From Elusimicrobiota bacterium (lineage in GTDB: Bacteria; Elusimicrobiota; Elusimicrobia; UBA1565; JACRDR01): DNA of 32,425 nucleotides. Positions 1 to 8,257 of this stretch are shown piece after piece; positions within the stretch are counted from its first letter, which is position 1, and the number at the start of each line of letters is the position of its first letter. The translations under genes were made by a program, and so were the position numbers. The notes under the pieces are model-generated. The model was not told where the DNA came from. It ran no database searches and was given only the letters and a program-made list of their open reading frames with translations. The stretch covers positions 1 through 32,425 of the forward strand of contig JACQBA010000003.1 in the NCBI GenBank assembly GCA_016194745.1, written 5' to 3'.

Positions 1-5
1 CAAAG

Positions 6-80
6 TGGCTCCGGGGACAGGACTCGAACCTGTAACCTTGCCGTTAACAGCGGCCAGCTCCACCATTGAGCTACCCCGGA
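6..80 (-). tRNA. tRNA-Asn (anticodon GUU)
   Basis: Read on the minus strand, the sequence folds as a cloverleaf. The acceptor stem TCCGGGG pairs with CCCCGGA, the D stem is GCTC/GAGC, and the anticodon loop CTGTTAA carries GTT. The T arm is ACAGG-TTCGAGT-CCTGT. The discriminator base is G, usual for tRNA-Asn, and CCA is encoded (positions 8 to 6). The outermost anticodon-stem pair is a G-A mismatch. The gene lies close to the window edge. Confidence 0.95.
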
Positions 81-152
81 ATATGGTGTTTCGGAGGTAG
101 TTTAGCAATTTGTCGAGAGGCGGTAAAGCCGACGGGCACAGTTCACCGGGCG

Positions 153-170
153 GACATGATAGTGTTGCCG
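153..170. promoter_or_regulatory. AT-richer motif shared with the region beside the tRNA-Leu remnant
   Basis: Eighteen bases, GACATGATAGTGTTGCCG, match 16 of 18 positions at 30167-30184. On the minus strand the core reads CGGCAA-N4-TATCAT, where TATCAT could be the -10 of the tRNA-Asn gene, about 70 bases upstream of it. On the plus strand it lies just before the histidine kinase. The orientation cannot be decided from the sequence. Confidence 0.3.
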
Positions 171-177
171 ACGCTCC

Positions 178-1401
178 ATGGCGGCGCCGCGCCCGGAGCG
201 GCACAATACAAGAGCAATGAGAACCAGTGCCAAGGTCGCCAAGGCGGAGGAACTGACGCAGCCCGACGTACGCTTCAGGCTCCTGGTGGAGAATGTCCGC
301 GATCACGCCATCTTCATGCTCGATCCGCGGGGGCGGGTCCGCACTTGGAATCCGGGCGCCGAGCGGATCACCGGCTTCTCCACGGGCGACATCGTCGGAA
401 GGTCGTTCGAGACGCTGTTTGCCTCGGAGGACGTCGAGGCCGGCAAGCCCCAAGCGGAGTTGAAAGCGGCCGCCGATGTCGGAACGGTCGAGGACGAGGG
501 CTGGCGCCTGCGCAAGGGAGAAGGCCGGTATTGGGCGAGCGAAGTCGTCACCGCGGTCCGGGACGCGCGGGGAGACCTCCTCGGCTTCGCGAAAGTGATC
601 CACGATCTGACCGAACGGCGGGACACGGACGCCCGTCTTCGGAGGACCATGGAGGAACTGCAAGCCTCCAACAAGGAACTCGAGGCCTTCAGCTACTCCG
701 TTTCGCACGACCTGCGGGCGCCCCTGAGGCACATCTCGAGCTACGTGACGATGCTCCGTCGCGAGCTGGGCCAGCAGGCGGGAGAGGCGGCCCAGCACAA
801 CTTGACGAAGATCGACGCGTCCATCCAGCGCGCCAATCTGCTGATCGACGCTCTGATGGATCTCGGGCGGCTCAGCCAGGAACGGGTGAGGCTCGAGCCC
901 GTGAGCCTGAGCGCCATGGTGTCGGAGCTGTCGAAGGACCTCGCCTCACGCGAGCCTTCGCGGCGCGCGGACGTTCGGATAGAAAAAGGGGTCGTCGCGC
1001 TCGGAGACCGGGTGCTCCTGCGGGCCGCTCTCACCAATCTCCTCAACAACGCGTGGAAGTTCACACGCACCCGGTCTTCGGCCGAAATCTCCTTCGGGTC
1101 CGAGACCGTCGACGGGATCCGGGCGTTCTTCATCCGCGACAACGGCGTGGGTTTCGATATGGTGCAGGCGAACCGGCTCTTCGAGCCGTTCAAGCGCTGC
1201 CACTCGCTGTCGGAGTATCCGGGCTCGGGCGTGGGCCTCGCGATCGTCAAGAGGATCGTCGACAAGCACGGCGGGAGGGTCTGGGCGCGCGCCGAGGCGG
1301 ACCGCGGGGCGACCTTTTACTTCACTCTCTGCGCGCGCGGCGCGCCGGCGTCCGGCGAGGATGCGTTGTTTCGCGAGGCCGGTGGCGGCGCTACCCCCTG
1401 A
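178..1401 (+). CDS. PAS-domain sensor histidine kinase, cytoplasmic
   Basis: Two-component sensor kinase that should autophosphorylate on histidine and pass the phosphate to a response regulator not seen in this window. A PAS domain spans about residues 32-145 (WNPGAERITGF motif near 57). The HisKA domain has the H-box SVSHDLRAPLRH with phospho-acceptor H177. The ATPase domain has N-box LTNLLNNAWKF (about 285-295), G1 box DNGVGF (321-326) and G2 box GSGVGLAI (349-356). All catalytic boxes are intact. No transmembrane segment or signal peptide is seen, so the sensor is probably soluble, in the style of phytochrome-like kinases. An ATG at 217 (residue 14) is an equally possible start; neither start has a clear ribosome site. 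The 3' end overlaps the convergent K+ channel gene by 11 bases. Confidence 0.9.
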   Translation: MAAPRPERHNTRAMRTSAKVAKAEELTQPDVRFRLLVENVRDHAIFMLDPRGRVRTWNPGAERITGFSTGDIVGRSFETLFASEDVEAGKPQAELKAAADVGTVEDEGWRLRKGEGRYWASEVVTAVRDARGDLLGFAKVIHDLTERRDTDARLRRTMEELQASNKELEAFSYSVSHDLRAPLRHISSYVTMLRRELGQQAGEAAQHNLTKIDASIQRANLLIDALMDLGRLSQERVRLEPVSLSAMVSELSKDLASREPSRRADVRIEKGVVALGDRVLLRAALTNLLNNAWKFTRTRSSAEISFGSETVDGIRAFFIRDNGVGFDMVQANRLFEPFKRCHSLSEYPGSGVGLAIVKRIVDKHGGRVWARAEADRGATFYFTLCARGAPASGEDALFREAGGGATP

Positions 1402-2410
1402 CGACCCCGACGCGCTTCTCCAGAGCCTGCAGGTGCTCCACCGAGCCCATCGCGACTAGAATCTCGCCGGACGACAGCGTGCGGGTCGGCGGCGGATTGA
1501 GCTCGTAGGTCTTCTCCTGCGGGTGCTTCACCGCGAGGATCAGCGCGCATTCTCCCTGCCCGCCTTTGATTTCGCCGAGAGCAATCCCTTTGACGGGGGA
1601 ATCCTCGGGGACGGCGACCTCTTCGATGCGGAAGGACTGACCGCCCGCGCGGATCATCGAATCGAGGAATCCGACGACGGCGGGCCGGACCATCTCGGAG
1701 GCCATGCGCAGGCCGCCGATGAACTCGGGGCTGACGACCGCGTCGGCGCCGCTGCGCCGCAGCTTTTCCGCCGAGGCCCCGTGCTGGGCCTTGGCGATGA
1801 TGCGGATCTTGGGATTGAGCCCTTTCGCGCTCAGGGCGACGAAGGCGTTGTCGGGGTCGTCCGGAAGGGCGCCGAAGAGGCCTTTGGCCTTGTCGATGCC
1901 GGCCTGGACGAGCACGGCGTCGTCGGTCGTGGCGTCTCCCTGCAAGGCGAGGACGCCCTGCTCGACGAGGGCGGCGACCGCGGCGGCGTCGCGGTCGATG
2001 ACGACGAAGTGGCGCTTGGTCTTCTGCAGTTCCTCGATGATGGTCCGCCCGGTGCGCCCCGCGCCGCATAGGATGTAGTGGCCGGTGAGCTTCGCGATCT
2101 TCGCTTCCATTCTGCGCCTCCTCAGGACGTCCCTCAAGTCGCCCTCGACGATGAACGCCGTCAGGGTCGAGAGAGCGTACGTCAACATGCCGATGCCGAT
2201 GAACAGGAAGAAGATGGTGAAGGCCTTGCCCTGGGCGGTCAGCGGATGAGTCTCCCCGTAGCCGACGGTCAAAATCGAGATGGTCGTCATGTATAGCGAG
2301 TCGAACCAGCTCCAGCCCTCGAGGAAATGGTAGCCGCAGATGCCGATGGCCATGACGGTCACTAGGCCGATCGCGATCGCCATCAATCGGTAGGTGATGT
2401 CGCTTCTCAC
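1391..2410 (-). CDS. Potassium channel with RCK (TrkA-N/TrkA-C) domains
   Basis: Two-TM K+ channel of the Kch/MthK type. TM1 is about residues 8-28, the pore helix and selectivity filter TVGYGE are at 48-53, and TM2 is about 62-86. A cytoplasmic TrkA-N/RCK domain begins near 110 with a Rossmann loop GAGRTG (116-121), and a TrkA-C domain occupies roughly 250-335. The RCK domain normally gates the pore in response to ligand such as NAD(H) or Ca2+; which ligand is not visible. I chose the GTG at 2410. It overlaps the TGA of the upstream TPR gene (GTGA) and has AGGAGG six bases before it. A longer ATG-started frame runs back into the TPR gene and looks spurious. It is the last gene of the ABC-transporter run. 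Confidence 0.88.
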   Translation of the reverse strand: MRSDITYRLMAIAIGLVTVMAIGICGYHFLEGWSWFDSLYMTTISILTVGYGETHPLTAQGKAFTIFFLFIGIGMLTYALSTLTAFIVEGDLRDVLRRRRMEAKIAKLTGHYILCGAGRTGRTIIEELQKTKRHFVVIDRDAAAVAALVEQGVLALQGDATTDDAVLVQAGIDKAKGLFGALPDDPDNAFVALSAKGLNPKIRIIAKAQHGASAEKLRRSGADAVVSPEFIGGLRMASEMVRPAVVGFLDSMIRAGGQSFRIEEVAVPEDSPVKGIALGEIKGGQGECALILAVKHPQEKTYELNPPPTRTLSSGEILVAMGSVEHLQALEKRVGVVRG

Positions 2411-3117
2411 TTTGCCTCCTCGGGGATCGGCGCGCCGAGCCGGCGCAGGGCTCCCATCGCCAGGCCGCGGTAGGAGGCGTCCTTGGAGAGGAGGATCTCC
2501 CGGTAGAGGCGGATCGCCTCCTCGCGATGGCCGAGGCGCAGGTTCAGGAAGGCGACGATATGCTTGATGAGGACCGGGCAATCGGGATCGGCGAGCGCGG
2601 GAGTGAGGGTCCGGAGCACCGTCTCCTGAGTCCCGCCTCCGCGATGGAACGCGATGCCCGCGATGTACGCCTTGTAGCGCACGTAGGCCGGGTCGCCGCG
2701 CGAGGCGTCCTCCAAAAGGCGAAGCGCCTCCTCGGGCCGGTTGAGATTAAAGGCGAGCGCCCCGGCGGAAAAAAGCACCGCGTAGCGGAAGAACGGATCG
2801 AGCTCGAGGATGGACTTGGCGCGGGGGTACATCTGCCGATAATGCCCCGTGTCCGCGTGGGACGTCGGAGGCCCTTCGTGCTCCTCGTGCGCCGCGTGGA
2901 CGGCGCCCTCCGGCGAGCCGTAGTACATCATGAGCTGGATGAAGGAGAGGTCGGCCGCGAGGCGGCGCATGCCGGCGCCGGCGAGTCCCGCCGTCTGGAC
3001 CGCGTACTCTCGCTGCGGCTTGGTGCCGGCGAGCGGCGGCAGAGACGGCGCCACGGCGCGCGAGGCCCCGGCGTTGAGGAGAGCCGCGGCGGCGATCGAC
3101 AAGGCGGCGGCTCCCAT
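2407..3117 (-). CDS. TPR-type repeat protein, membrane-anchored or exported
   Basis: A protein of 236 residues. The hydrophobic N-terminus (about 1-20) looks like a signal peptide or anchor. Residues from about 100 on are helical repeats with TPR character (for example the stretch beginning FSAGALAFNLNRPEEALRLL, and LRLGHREEAIRLYREIL). A His/Glu-rich loop near residue 70 (HAAHEEHEGPPTSHADTGHY) could bind metal. The ATG at 3117 overlaps the permease stop (TGATG) and has GGAAGGAG upstream, so translation is coupled to the ABC permease. A role as accessory or scaffold of that transporter is inferred only from position. The function is unknown. Confidence 0.75.
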   Translation of the reverse strand: MGAAALSIAAAALLNAGASRAVAPSLPPLAGTKPQREYAVQTAGLAGAGMRRLAADLSFIQLMMYYGSPEGAVHAAHEEHEGPPTSHADTGHYRQMYPRAKSILELDPFFRYAVLFSAGALAFNLNRPEEALRLLEDASRGDPAYVRYKAYIAGIAFHRGGGTQETVLRTLTPALADPDCPVLIKHIVAFLNLRLGHREEAIRLYREILLSKDASYRGLAMGALRRLGAPIPEEAK

Positions 3118-3884
3118 CAGAACTCCTTCCTGCGCAGCCAGGAGTAGGCGAGGGCGAGGCAGATCGACGAGTACGCCGCCGCGTAGGCGGCGCCGAACAG
3201 GACGGCGCGCAGCGGCGGCGCGGCCGGCGTGCCGATCGTCTCCCGGAAGTTGAGCAGCTGGAGGTTTGGAAGCAGCTGCGCGGCGGCGAGGAGAATCGGC
3301 GCCGCGGGCCCCTTCATCGACTGTCGCGCGAGAAACGAGAGTTCCGGAGCGAAATGCCCCAGGGTCCAGACGATCCCGATCATCGTAAGCGCCGAAAGGA
3401 CCGAGGTCGTGGCGAGCGCGACGAAGGACGCGAGCGCCGCCGCGATCGCGACCTTGAGCAAGATCCCCGTGAGCGCCAGCAGATACGACGCCTGCCACGC
3501 CCAGCCCTTCACGAGGAGCAGCGCCAGGTGCACGGCCGCCATGGCCAGCAGGCCGGCCGCCGTCGACAGGACGAGTCCGCAGTAGCGCCCGAGGAGATAG
3601 ACGAATCGGGGGACGGGGCGGGTCAAGATGAGGTAGATCGTCTTCGTCTCGATCTCCTTGAGCACGGTCGTCGCGGCGCCGAAGACCGCCAGCGCCAGGG
3701 CCAGGAGCTCGCTCAGCCCCAGGCCGAAGTCGAGCAGGACGCGCGTCTCCTGCTCCGCCGCGAGCGCGCCGAGGAGCAGGCTCATGTAGAGGATGACGCC
3801 CGCGAAGAGGATCGCGACCTGGAAGCTCCGGTTGCGCAGCTGCTCGCGGCAGGTATGCGCGGCGAGGATCAGGATCGGGTTCAT
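3117..3884 (-). CDS. ABC transporter permease (ABC-2 type)
   Basis: Integral membrane protein of 255 residues with about six hydrophobic segments: TM1 near 20-40, then segments around 55-75, 100-125, 130-150, 155-180 and 225-245. This layout fits ABC-2 type permeases (NatB/NosY-like). The conserved loop with KEIETKTIYLILTRPVPR after TM2 is typical of that family. The start ATG at 3884 overlaps the ATPase stop (ATGA), so the two subunits are translationally coupled. A longer frame to 3950 lies inside the ATPase gene and was discarded. The substrate is not evident. Confidence 0.85.
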   Translation of the reverse strand: MNPILILAAHTCREQLRNRSFQVAILFAGVILYMSLLLGALAAEQETRVLLDFGLGLSELLALALAVFGAATTVLKEIETKTIYLILTRPVPRFVYLLGRYCGLVLSTAAGLLAMAAVHLALLLVKGWAWQASYLLALTGILLKVAIAAALASFVALATTSVLSALTMIGIVWTLGHFAPELSFLARQSMKGPAAPILLAAAQLLPNLQLLNFRETIGTPAAPPLRAVLFGAAYAAAYSSICLALAYSWLRRKEF

Positions 3885-4633
3885 GCGTTCGCGAACGGGC
3901 GCACGGTCTCGACAAACAGCTTCTCGAGGCGTCCCGGTTCGCCGGACCATTCCGTCTGGCTGATCACCCGGACGAGCTTACCGTCGGCCAGGATGCCCGC
4001 CCGGTGGCAGATCTTCTCGACCTCGGAGATGCTGTGCGAGGAGAGGACCAAGGTCTTTCCCTTCGCGTTGAGCGTCGCGAGGAGCTCGCGGAACTCCGCA
4101 ATGGCCAAGGGGTCGAGCCCGCTGACCGGCTCGTCGAGCAGGAGCAACGTCGGATCGTGGAGGATCGCCTGGGCGAGGCCCACCCTCTGCAGCATCCCCT
4201 TCGAGAATTCCGCCATCCTCCGGTCCGCCGCGCGCGAAAGCCCGACGGCCTCGAGGGTCGTGTCGATCTTTCCGGGCAACGACGACGCCGGAAGCGCCGA
4301 GAGGCGTCCGTAGAGCGTCAGGACTTCCCGCGGGGCGAGGTAGGGGTAGAAGTAGGGAAGCTCCGGAAGGTATCCCATCGACGCGAGCGCCTTCGCCGTG
4401 CCGGAGGGGTGGCCGAGGACCGAGACTTCGCCTTTGCTCGGCCGGAGAAGTCCCAAGGCGAGTTTAAGAGTCGTGGTCTTGCCGCTTCCGTTGAGGCCCA
4501 GGAGGCCGAAGATCTCGCCCGAGGCGAGCTCGAGGCTCAACTCCTCCACGCCGCGCGTGGTCGTGGTGCGGCCGAGATGGGAGCGGGAATACGTCTTCGT
4601 GACGCCGACGAAGCTAAGCGCTGTCTCGGGCAT
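3881..4633 (-). CDS. ABC transporter ATP-binding protein
   Basis: A complete ABC ATPase of 250 residues. The Walker A motif GLNGSGKTT is at 46-54, the signature FSKGM at 143-147, Walker B with LLLLDEP at 163-169, the D-loop SGLD at 171-174 and the switch histidine H200. The signature has Lys-Gly-Met in place of SGGQ, as is common in CcmA/NatA-type exporters. It forms the transporter with the overlapping permease. The gene opens a four-gene run (ATPase, permease, TPR protein, K+ channel), and about 60 bases separate it from serA upstream. Confidence 0.92.
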   Translation of the reverse strand: MPETALSFVGVTKTYSRSHLGRTTTTRGVEELSLELASGEIFGLLGLNGSGKTTTLKLALGLLRPSKGEVSVLGHPSGTAKALASMGYLPELPYFYPYLAPREVLTLYGRLSALPASSLPGKIDTTLEAVGLSRAADRRMAEFSKGMLQRVGLAQAILHDPTLLLLDEPVSGLDPLAIAEFRELLATLNAKGKTLVLSSHSISEVEKICHRAGILADGKLVRVISQTEWSGEPGRLEKLFVETVRPFANA

Positions 4634-4693
4634 GCGTCTGCCGGGCGATGCCGGGCAGGGCGTTATTCTACAAGAAAATAAAGCGATTAACGG

Positions 4694-6286
4694 CTAGAGC
4701 TTCACCCAGCGCACGCCCGTGATCCCGTCGATCGCGGCGAGCTCCTTTTGCACGGCAGGGGGGACGTCGTCGTCCATCGAGATCACCATGACGGCCTCGC
4801 CGTGCGCGGAGTGGCGCCCGACGCGCATATCGGCGATGTTGACCTTGTGCCGGCCGAGAAGCTGTCCTACGTGCCCGATCATCCCGGGGCGGTCCTGGTT
4901 CGTCAAGACGAGCATTTTGCCCTGCGGCTTGACGTCGACGATAAGGTCGCCGAGCCGGACGATGCGAGGTTCCCCGCGGTCGAGGAGCGTGCCCGAAACC
5001 TTGCGGACCCCGGAGTCCGTCGCGGCGGAGATCGTCAGCAGGCGCGAGAAGCCCTCGAGGGCCATCGGGTCGCGGGTCTCGGAGAGCTTGATGCCGCGTT
5101 CATCGGCCAGCAGCGGGGCGTTGATGAAGCTGACCTGCTGATCGAGCATCACGCTCAGGATGCCTTTCAGCGCAGACACCGCGATCGGACGCGTTTGGCG
5201 GTCCTCGAAGCCTCCTTGGAACGTGCAGGAGACTTCGCGCAGGCCGGAATCGGTCATCTGCGCGAGGAAGCGGCCCAAGGTGTCCGCCAAATAGAGGTAC
5301 GGGCCGATCGCCTCGAGCGTATCGGGATCGAAGCCCGGCAAGTTGATCGCGTAGCGCGCGATGCCTTTCTCGAAGAACTCGATGACGCCTCGCGAGACCT
5401 CCTCGGCCACCTTTCGCTGCGCTTCCTTGGTGGACGCGCCGAGGTGCGGCGTGAGGATCACCGTCGGGAGCTTGCGCAGCGGCGAGTCCGCGGGGAGGGG
5501 CTCTTTCTCGAATACGTCGATCGCGGCGCCCGCGAGCCGGCCCGATTCGATCAGCTTGACGAGGATGGGCGCCGGCACCAGCTCGCCTCGCGCGCAGTTG
5601 ACGAGGTAGGCGCCCTTCTTGATCCACGCCGACGTCTCCTCGTTGATCAAGCCGCGCGTTTTGTCCGAGCCCGGCACGTGCAGCGTGAAGAAGTCCGACT
5701 GCTCGAGGACCTCCTTCAAGGTGCCCGGCTGAAACCCCATCGCTTTGACCTGTTCGTTGGAGACGTAGGGATCGTGGCCGACGATCTTCATGCCGAAGGC
5801 GACGCCGCGCTTGGCGACCTCACGTCCGATCCGGCCGAGCCCGACGACGCCGAGCGTCTTGCCCTGGAGCTCCGCGCCCATGAACTTGGACCGGTCCCAG
5901 CCGCCCTGCTTCATGGTGGCGTCGGCCTGGGGCACGTTGCGCGAAAGGGCGAGGATGAGCGCCCAGGTGTGCTCGCAGGCCGCGATCGTGTTGCCTTGCG
6001 GCGCGTTGATGACCGCGATGCCGTGGCGTGAGGCGGTCGAGAGGTCGATGTTGTCGACGCCGACGCCCGCCCGTCCGATGAGCTTGAGATCCTTCGCTTG
6101 CTGGATCCACTCGGCGGTGACCTTGGTTTCGGAGCGCACGAGCCAGGCGTTGACCCCTTTGAGAAGAGAGCCCAACTTCTCCTTGGAGGGCGCGAGCTCG
6201 ACCTGGAGGTCGATGCCCTTATGCCCCTCGAGCGGACGCAGGCCCTCGCGGTCGATCGGATCGGTGACGAGGACCTTGAATGCCAC
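4694..6286 (-). CDS. serA: D-3-phosphoglycerate dehydrogenase
   Basis: First step of serine synthesis: 3-phosphoglycerate + NAD+ to 3-phosphohydroxypyruvate. At 530 residues it is the long form, with catalytic and NAD domains, an intervening domain of about 140 residues, and a C-terminal ACT domain (about 458-530). The NAD loop GLGRIG is at 149-154. Catalytic residues in the expected motifs are R233 (NCARGE), E262 (DVFEKEP) and H281 (LTPHLGAS). The ACT domain is the usual site of serine feedback. The start lies 3 bases after the stop of the aminotransferase gene, so the two enzymes of consecutive steps are co-transcribed. Confidence 0.96.
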   Translation of the reverse strand: MAFKVLVTDPIDREGLRPLEGHKGIDLQVELAPSKEKLGSLLKGVNAWLVRSETKVTAEWIQQAKDLKLIGRAGVGVDNIDLSTASRHGIAVINAPQGNTIAACEHTWALILALSRNVPQADATMKQGGWDRSKFMGAELQGKTLGVVGLGRIGREVAKRGVAFGMKIVGHDPYVSNEQVKAMGFQPGTLKEVLEQSDFFTLHVPGSDKTRGLINEETSAWIKKGAYLVNCARGELVPAPILVKLIESGRLAGAAIDVFEKEPLPADSPLRKLPTVILTPHLGASTKEAQRKVAEEVSRGVIEFFEKGIARYAINLPGFDPDTLEAIGPYLYLADTLGRFLAQMTDSGLREVSCTFQGGFEDRQTRPIAVSALKGILSVMLDQQVSFINAPLLADERGIKLSETRDPMALEGFSRLLTISAATDSGVRKVSGTLLDRGEPRIVRLGDLIVDVKPQGKMLVLTNQDRPGMIGHVGQLLGRHKVNIADMRVGRHSAHGEAVMVISMDDDVPPAVQKELAAIDGITGVRWVKL

Positions 6287-6289
6287 GGG

Positions 6290-7387
6290 TCAGACCCCGA
6301 CTTTGGAGAGTCGGCGTCCCAGGGCGGCGATGCCCGCGTCCACGTCGGCTTTCGTGATGTGGCCCATGTGGGCGATGCGGATGATCTTGCCCTTTAGCTT
6401 CTCCTGGCCGTTGGCGATGGAGATCTTGTCCTCGGCGAGCATCTCCTTGAGGAGCTTGTTGCCGTCGACGCCGTCGGGGAGCCAGGCGCCAGTTAGGATG
6501 TTCGCCGGGTTCTTCGCGAAGAGCTTGAGTCCGAGTTTTCCCGCCACTTCCTTGCGGGTGTGCTCGGCGAGAGCGTCCGTGCGCTTCCAGACGTTCTCGA
6601 TGCCTTCCTCGCGGATCATGCGCAGGGCCTCGGCTTGGCCGACGACCATGCACACGGCCGGCGTGTAGGGCGTCTCCTGGTCGGGGAGCGAGTCCTTCAT
6701 GGTGCGCCAGTCGAAGTAGAAGCGCGGCAGCTTGGCCGCGAGGACCGCTTTCCAAGCCTTGTCCGAGACGGCGGCGAAGGCGAGGCCCGGGCCGTTCATG
6801 AGGCCCTTCTGAGAGCCCGTCAGCGCGACGTCGACGCCCCAGGCGTCCGTCTCGAGGCGTTCGGCCGCGAGGCCCGAGATCGCGTCCACCACGACGAGCG
6901 CGTCCGAGTTCTCGCGGACGACCTTGGCGAGCGTCTCGATGTCGTTGACGACGCCGGTCGAGGTGTCGGTGTGTTGGAAGAAGACCGCCTTGAAGCCGCC
7001 GGGCGTCGCCTGCAGGAGCTTCCTCAGGCGGTCCGGCTGCGCGGCCTCGCCCCATTCCTCGAAGATCGTCATAGGCTCGATGCCGTACGCCTTTTGGATC
7101 TTGGCGAAGCGGTTGCCGAAGGCGCCGGTCGAGTGGACCAGCGTCTTGTCCCCGGGGGAGAGGAGGTTCGCCACCGCCGACTCCATCGAGCCCGTGCCGG
7201 AGCAAGTCATCATGAGGGTCGTGGCCTTGGTGCGGAAGACGTACTGCATGTCGGCGATCACTTGGGCGAAGATCTTGCCGAACTCATGCGTGCGGTGATG
7301 CAGAATCGGCTCGCCGAGCTTGGCGCGAACCGAGGGGGGAAGCGGGGTGGGGCCGGGGGTGAGAAGGATGTATTCTTTCGGGCTCAT
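6290..7387 (-). CDS. Class V PLP aminotransferase (serine-pyruvate / phosphoserine type)
   Basis: Fold-type I PLP enzyme of 365 residues, in the alanine-glyoxylate/serine-pyruvate aminotransferase branch. It has the N-terminal LLTPGPTPLP motif, the cofactor phosphate loop SGTGSMES (63-70), D168 for the pyridine nitrogen and Schiff-base lysine K194 in TGSQKGLMNGPG. Enzymes of this branch act in place of SerC in some bacteria and archaea. Its position directly before serA makes phosphohydroxypyruvate to phosphoserine the likely reaction, but this is inferred from context. A strong ribosome site (GGAGGAAATC) precedes the ATG. The promoter must lie in the 145-base gap shared with the divergent gene at 7533. 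Confidence 0.9.
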   Translation of the reverse strand: MSPKEYILLTPGPTPLPPSVRAKLGEPILHHRTHEFGKIFAQVIADMQYVFRTKATTLMMTCSGTGSMESAVANLLSPGDKTLVHSTGAFGNRFAKIQKAYGIEPMTIFEEWGEAAQPDRLRKLLQATPGGFKAVFFQHTDTSTGVVNDIETLAKVVRENSDALVVVDAISGLAAERLETDAWGVDVALTGSQKGLMNGPGLAFAAVSDKAWKAVLAAKLPRFYFDWRTMKDSLPDQETPYTPAVCMVVGQAEALRMIREEGIENVWKRTDALAEHTRKEVAGKLGLKLFAKNPANILTGAWLPDGVDGNKLLKEMLAEDKISIANGQEKLKGKIIRIAHMGHITKADVDAGIAALGRRLSKVGV

Positions 7388-7520
7388 GATTTCCTCCGAG
7401 AACGGGCGTATGGTAACAAATTTCCCGCCGGGTCGAGTTGATCCAGGTCAAACTTCGGGGGTCTTCCAGGGGAGTTCAGGAGCGCCCGATTGGCCCTTCT
7501 GCCGAACGCCGCGGGAACGC

Positions 7521-7526
7521 TACGAT
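7521..7526 (+). promoter_or_regulatory. -10-like TACGAT, six bases before the ATG at 7533
   Basis: TACGAT is a reasonable -10 hexamer with exactly 6 bases (TGCGGC) before the ATG. Transcription would start at or next to the start codon. No clear -35 and no ribosome site are seen. The same spacing recurs at 8246 and 14415. Confidence 0.4.
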
Positions 7527-7532
7527 TGCGGC

Positions 7533-8183
7533 ATGCTCTCTCCCCTCAGACTCGCCGCCGCATGCCTCGTTCTTGCCGCGTCGCGCGCGCGGTCGCAAGC
7601 CGCGGCGCCGGCTCCCGATGCGTCTATCACCGCTCCGGCGCGCGGACGCATCGTCTCCCTGGAGCGCTCCATGAAGCAGGTCTGGATCAAGAAGGAGGCG
7701 TGCGGACACTCCTCCACCTGCGACGGGCTTCTCTTCAGCGGAGCCGTGCTTCGTGTCGAGACGCCGGGAGGCGTTCCGCGCGACGTGCGCGTCGCCAATA
7801 TCGCGCTCCTCAACGAGCACGTCGTTGATTGCCGCACCTGGGACGCCAATTGGGGCACGAGCGCATTGGTCGCCGCGTTCTCCACCGAGGAGGAGCGCCG
7901 ACGGGGATTCGACGGGCTCATCCAGTCGGTCGACGTCTCCGACATCGCGATCTATCCCGTCAATCTCTCCAAGATGACCTATCACGAGCAATGGTTCGCC
8001 GCCTCGGGTCCGGGGTTCGTGGCGAAGTTCCGCGTCAAGCTCGCGTTCAGCCGGCCGGTGGAGGAAGATCTTCACGCGGCAAGCTTGTGCGAGCCGGGCG
8101 TGAGCGGCACCCGCCTCATCATCGAGATGACGCAGGACTACGGCGCGACGCTCGACGGCAAGACGCTCGAGCGCTTCCGCTGA
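7533..8183 (+). CDS. Exported protein of unknown function
   Basis: A protein of 216 residues with an N-terminal signal peptide (MLSPLRLAAACLVLAASRARS-like, cleaved near residue 20). The mature part has at least four cysteines (ACGHSSTC, VDCRTW, SLCEPG), compatible with disulfides outside the cytoplasm. The predicted pattern is mostly beta. I recognise no family. The ATG was chosen because the signal peptide starts there and a -10-like box sits just before it. The longer frame back to 7320 overlaps the divergent aminotransferase gene. It precedes an M48 peptidase on the same strand. Confidence 0.7.
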   Translation: MLSPLRLAAACLVLAASRARSQAAAPAPDASITAPARGRIVSLERSMKQVWIKKEACGHSSTCDGLLFSGAVLRVETPGGVPRDVRVANIALLNEHVVDCRTWDANWGTSALVAAFSTEEERRRGFDGLIQSVDVSDIAIYPVNLSKMTYHEQWFAASGPGFVAKFRVKLAFSRPVEEDLHAASLCEPGVSGTRLIIEMTQDYGATLDGKTLERFR

Positions 8184-8192
8184 GGGCCATAC

Positions 8193-8223
8193 GGGACCTC
8201 GGCCGGCTGGGACCAAGGACCCC
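8193..8223. repeat. GGGACC-rich intergenic repeat, copy 1
   Basis: Within the 74-base gap before the M48 gene lie GGGACCT (8193) and GGGACCAAGGACCCC (8209-8223). The second block is nearly identical to GGGACCAAGGGACCC at 15051-15065 before the murein-enzyme operon. It may be an operator or a small mobile repeat; the role is unknown. Confidence 0.4.
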
Positions 8224-8245
8224 TTCCCTCGCGGCGGATCCGGGC

Positions 8246-8251
8246 TATAAT
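8246..8251 (+). promoter_or_regulatory. Consensus -10 TATAAT, six bases before the M48 start
   Basis: A perfect TATAAT is followed by exactly six bases (GAAGGA) and the ATG at 8258. With the usual 6-7 base gap, transcription would start on the A of the ATG. The GAAGGA would then not be in the mRNA. No good -35 hexamer is seen 17 bases upstream. Confidence 0.5.
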
Positions 8252-8257
8252 GAAGGA

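Noticed and set aside
66..1508. Long plus-strand frame of 480 codons over the histidine kinase
   Set aside because: It is a shadow of the kinase gene: Arg/Gly/Pro-rich composition, no domain, and it starts inside the tRNA-Asn.
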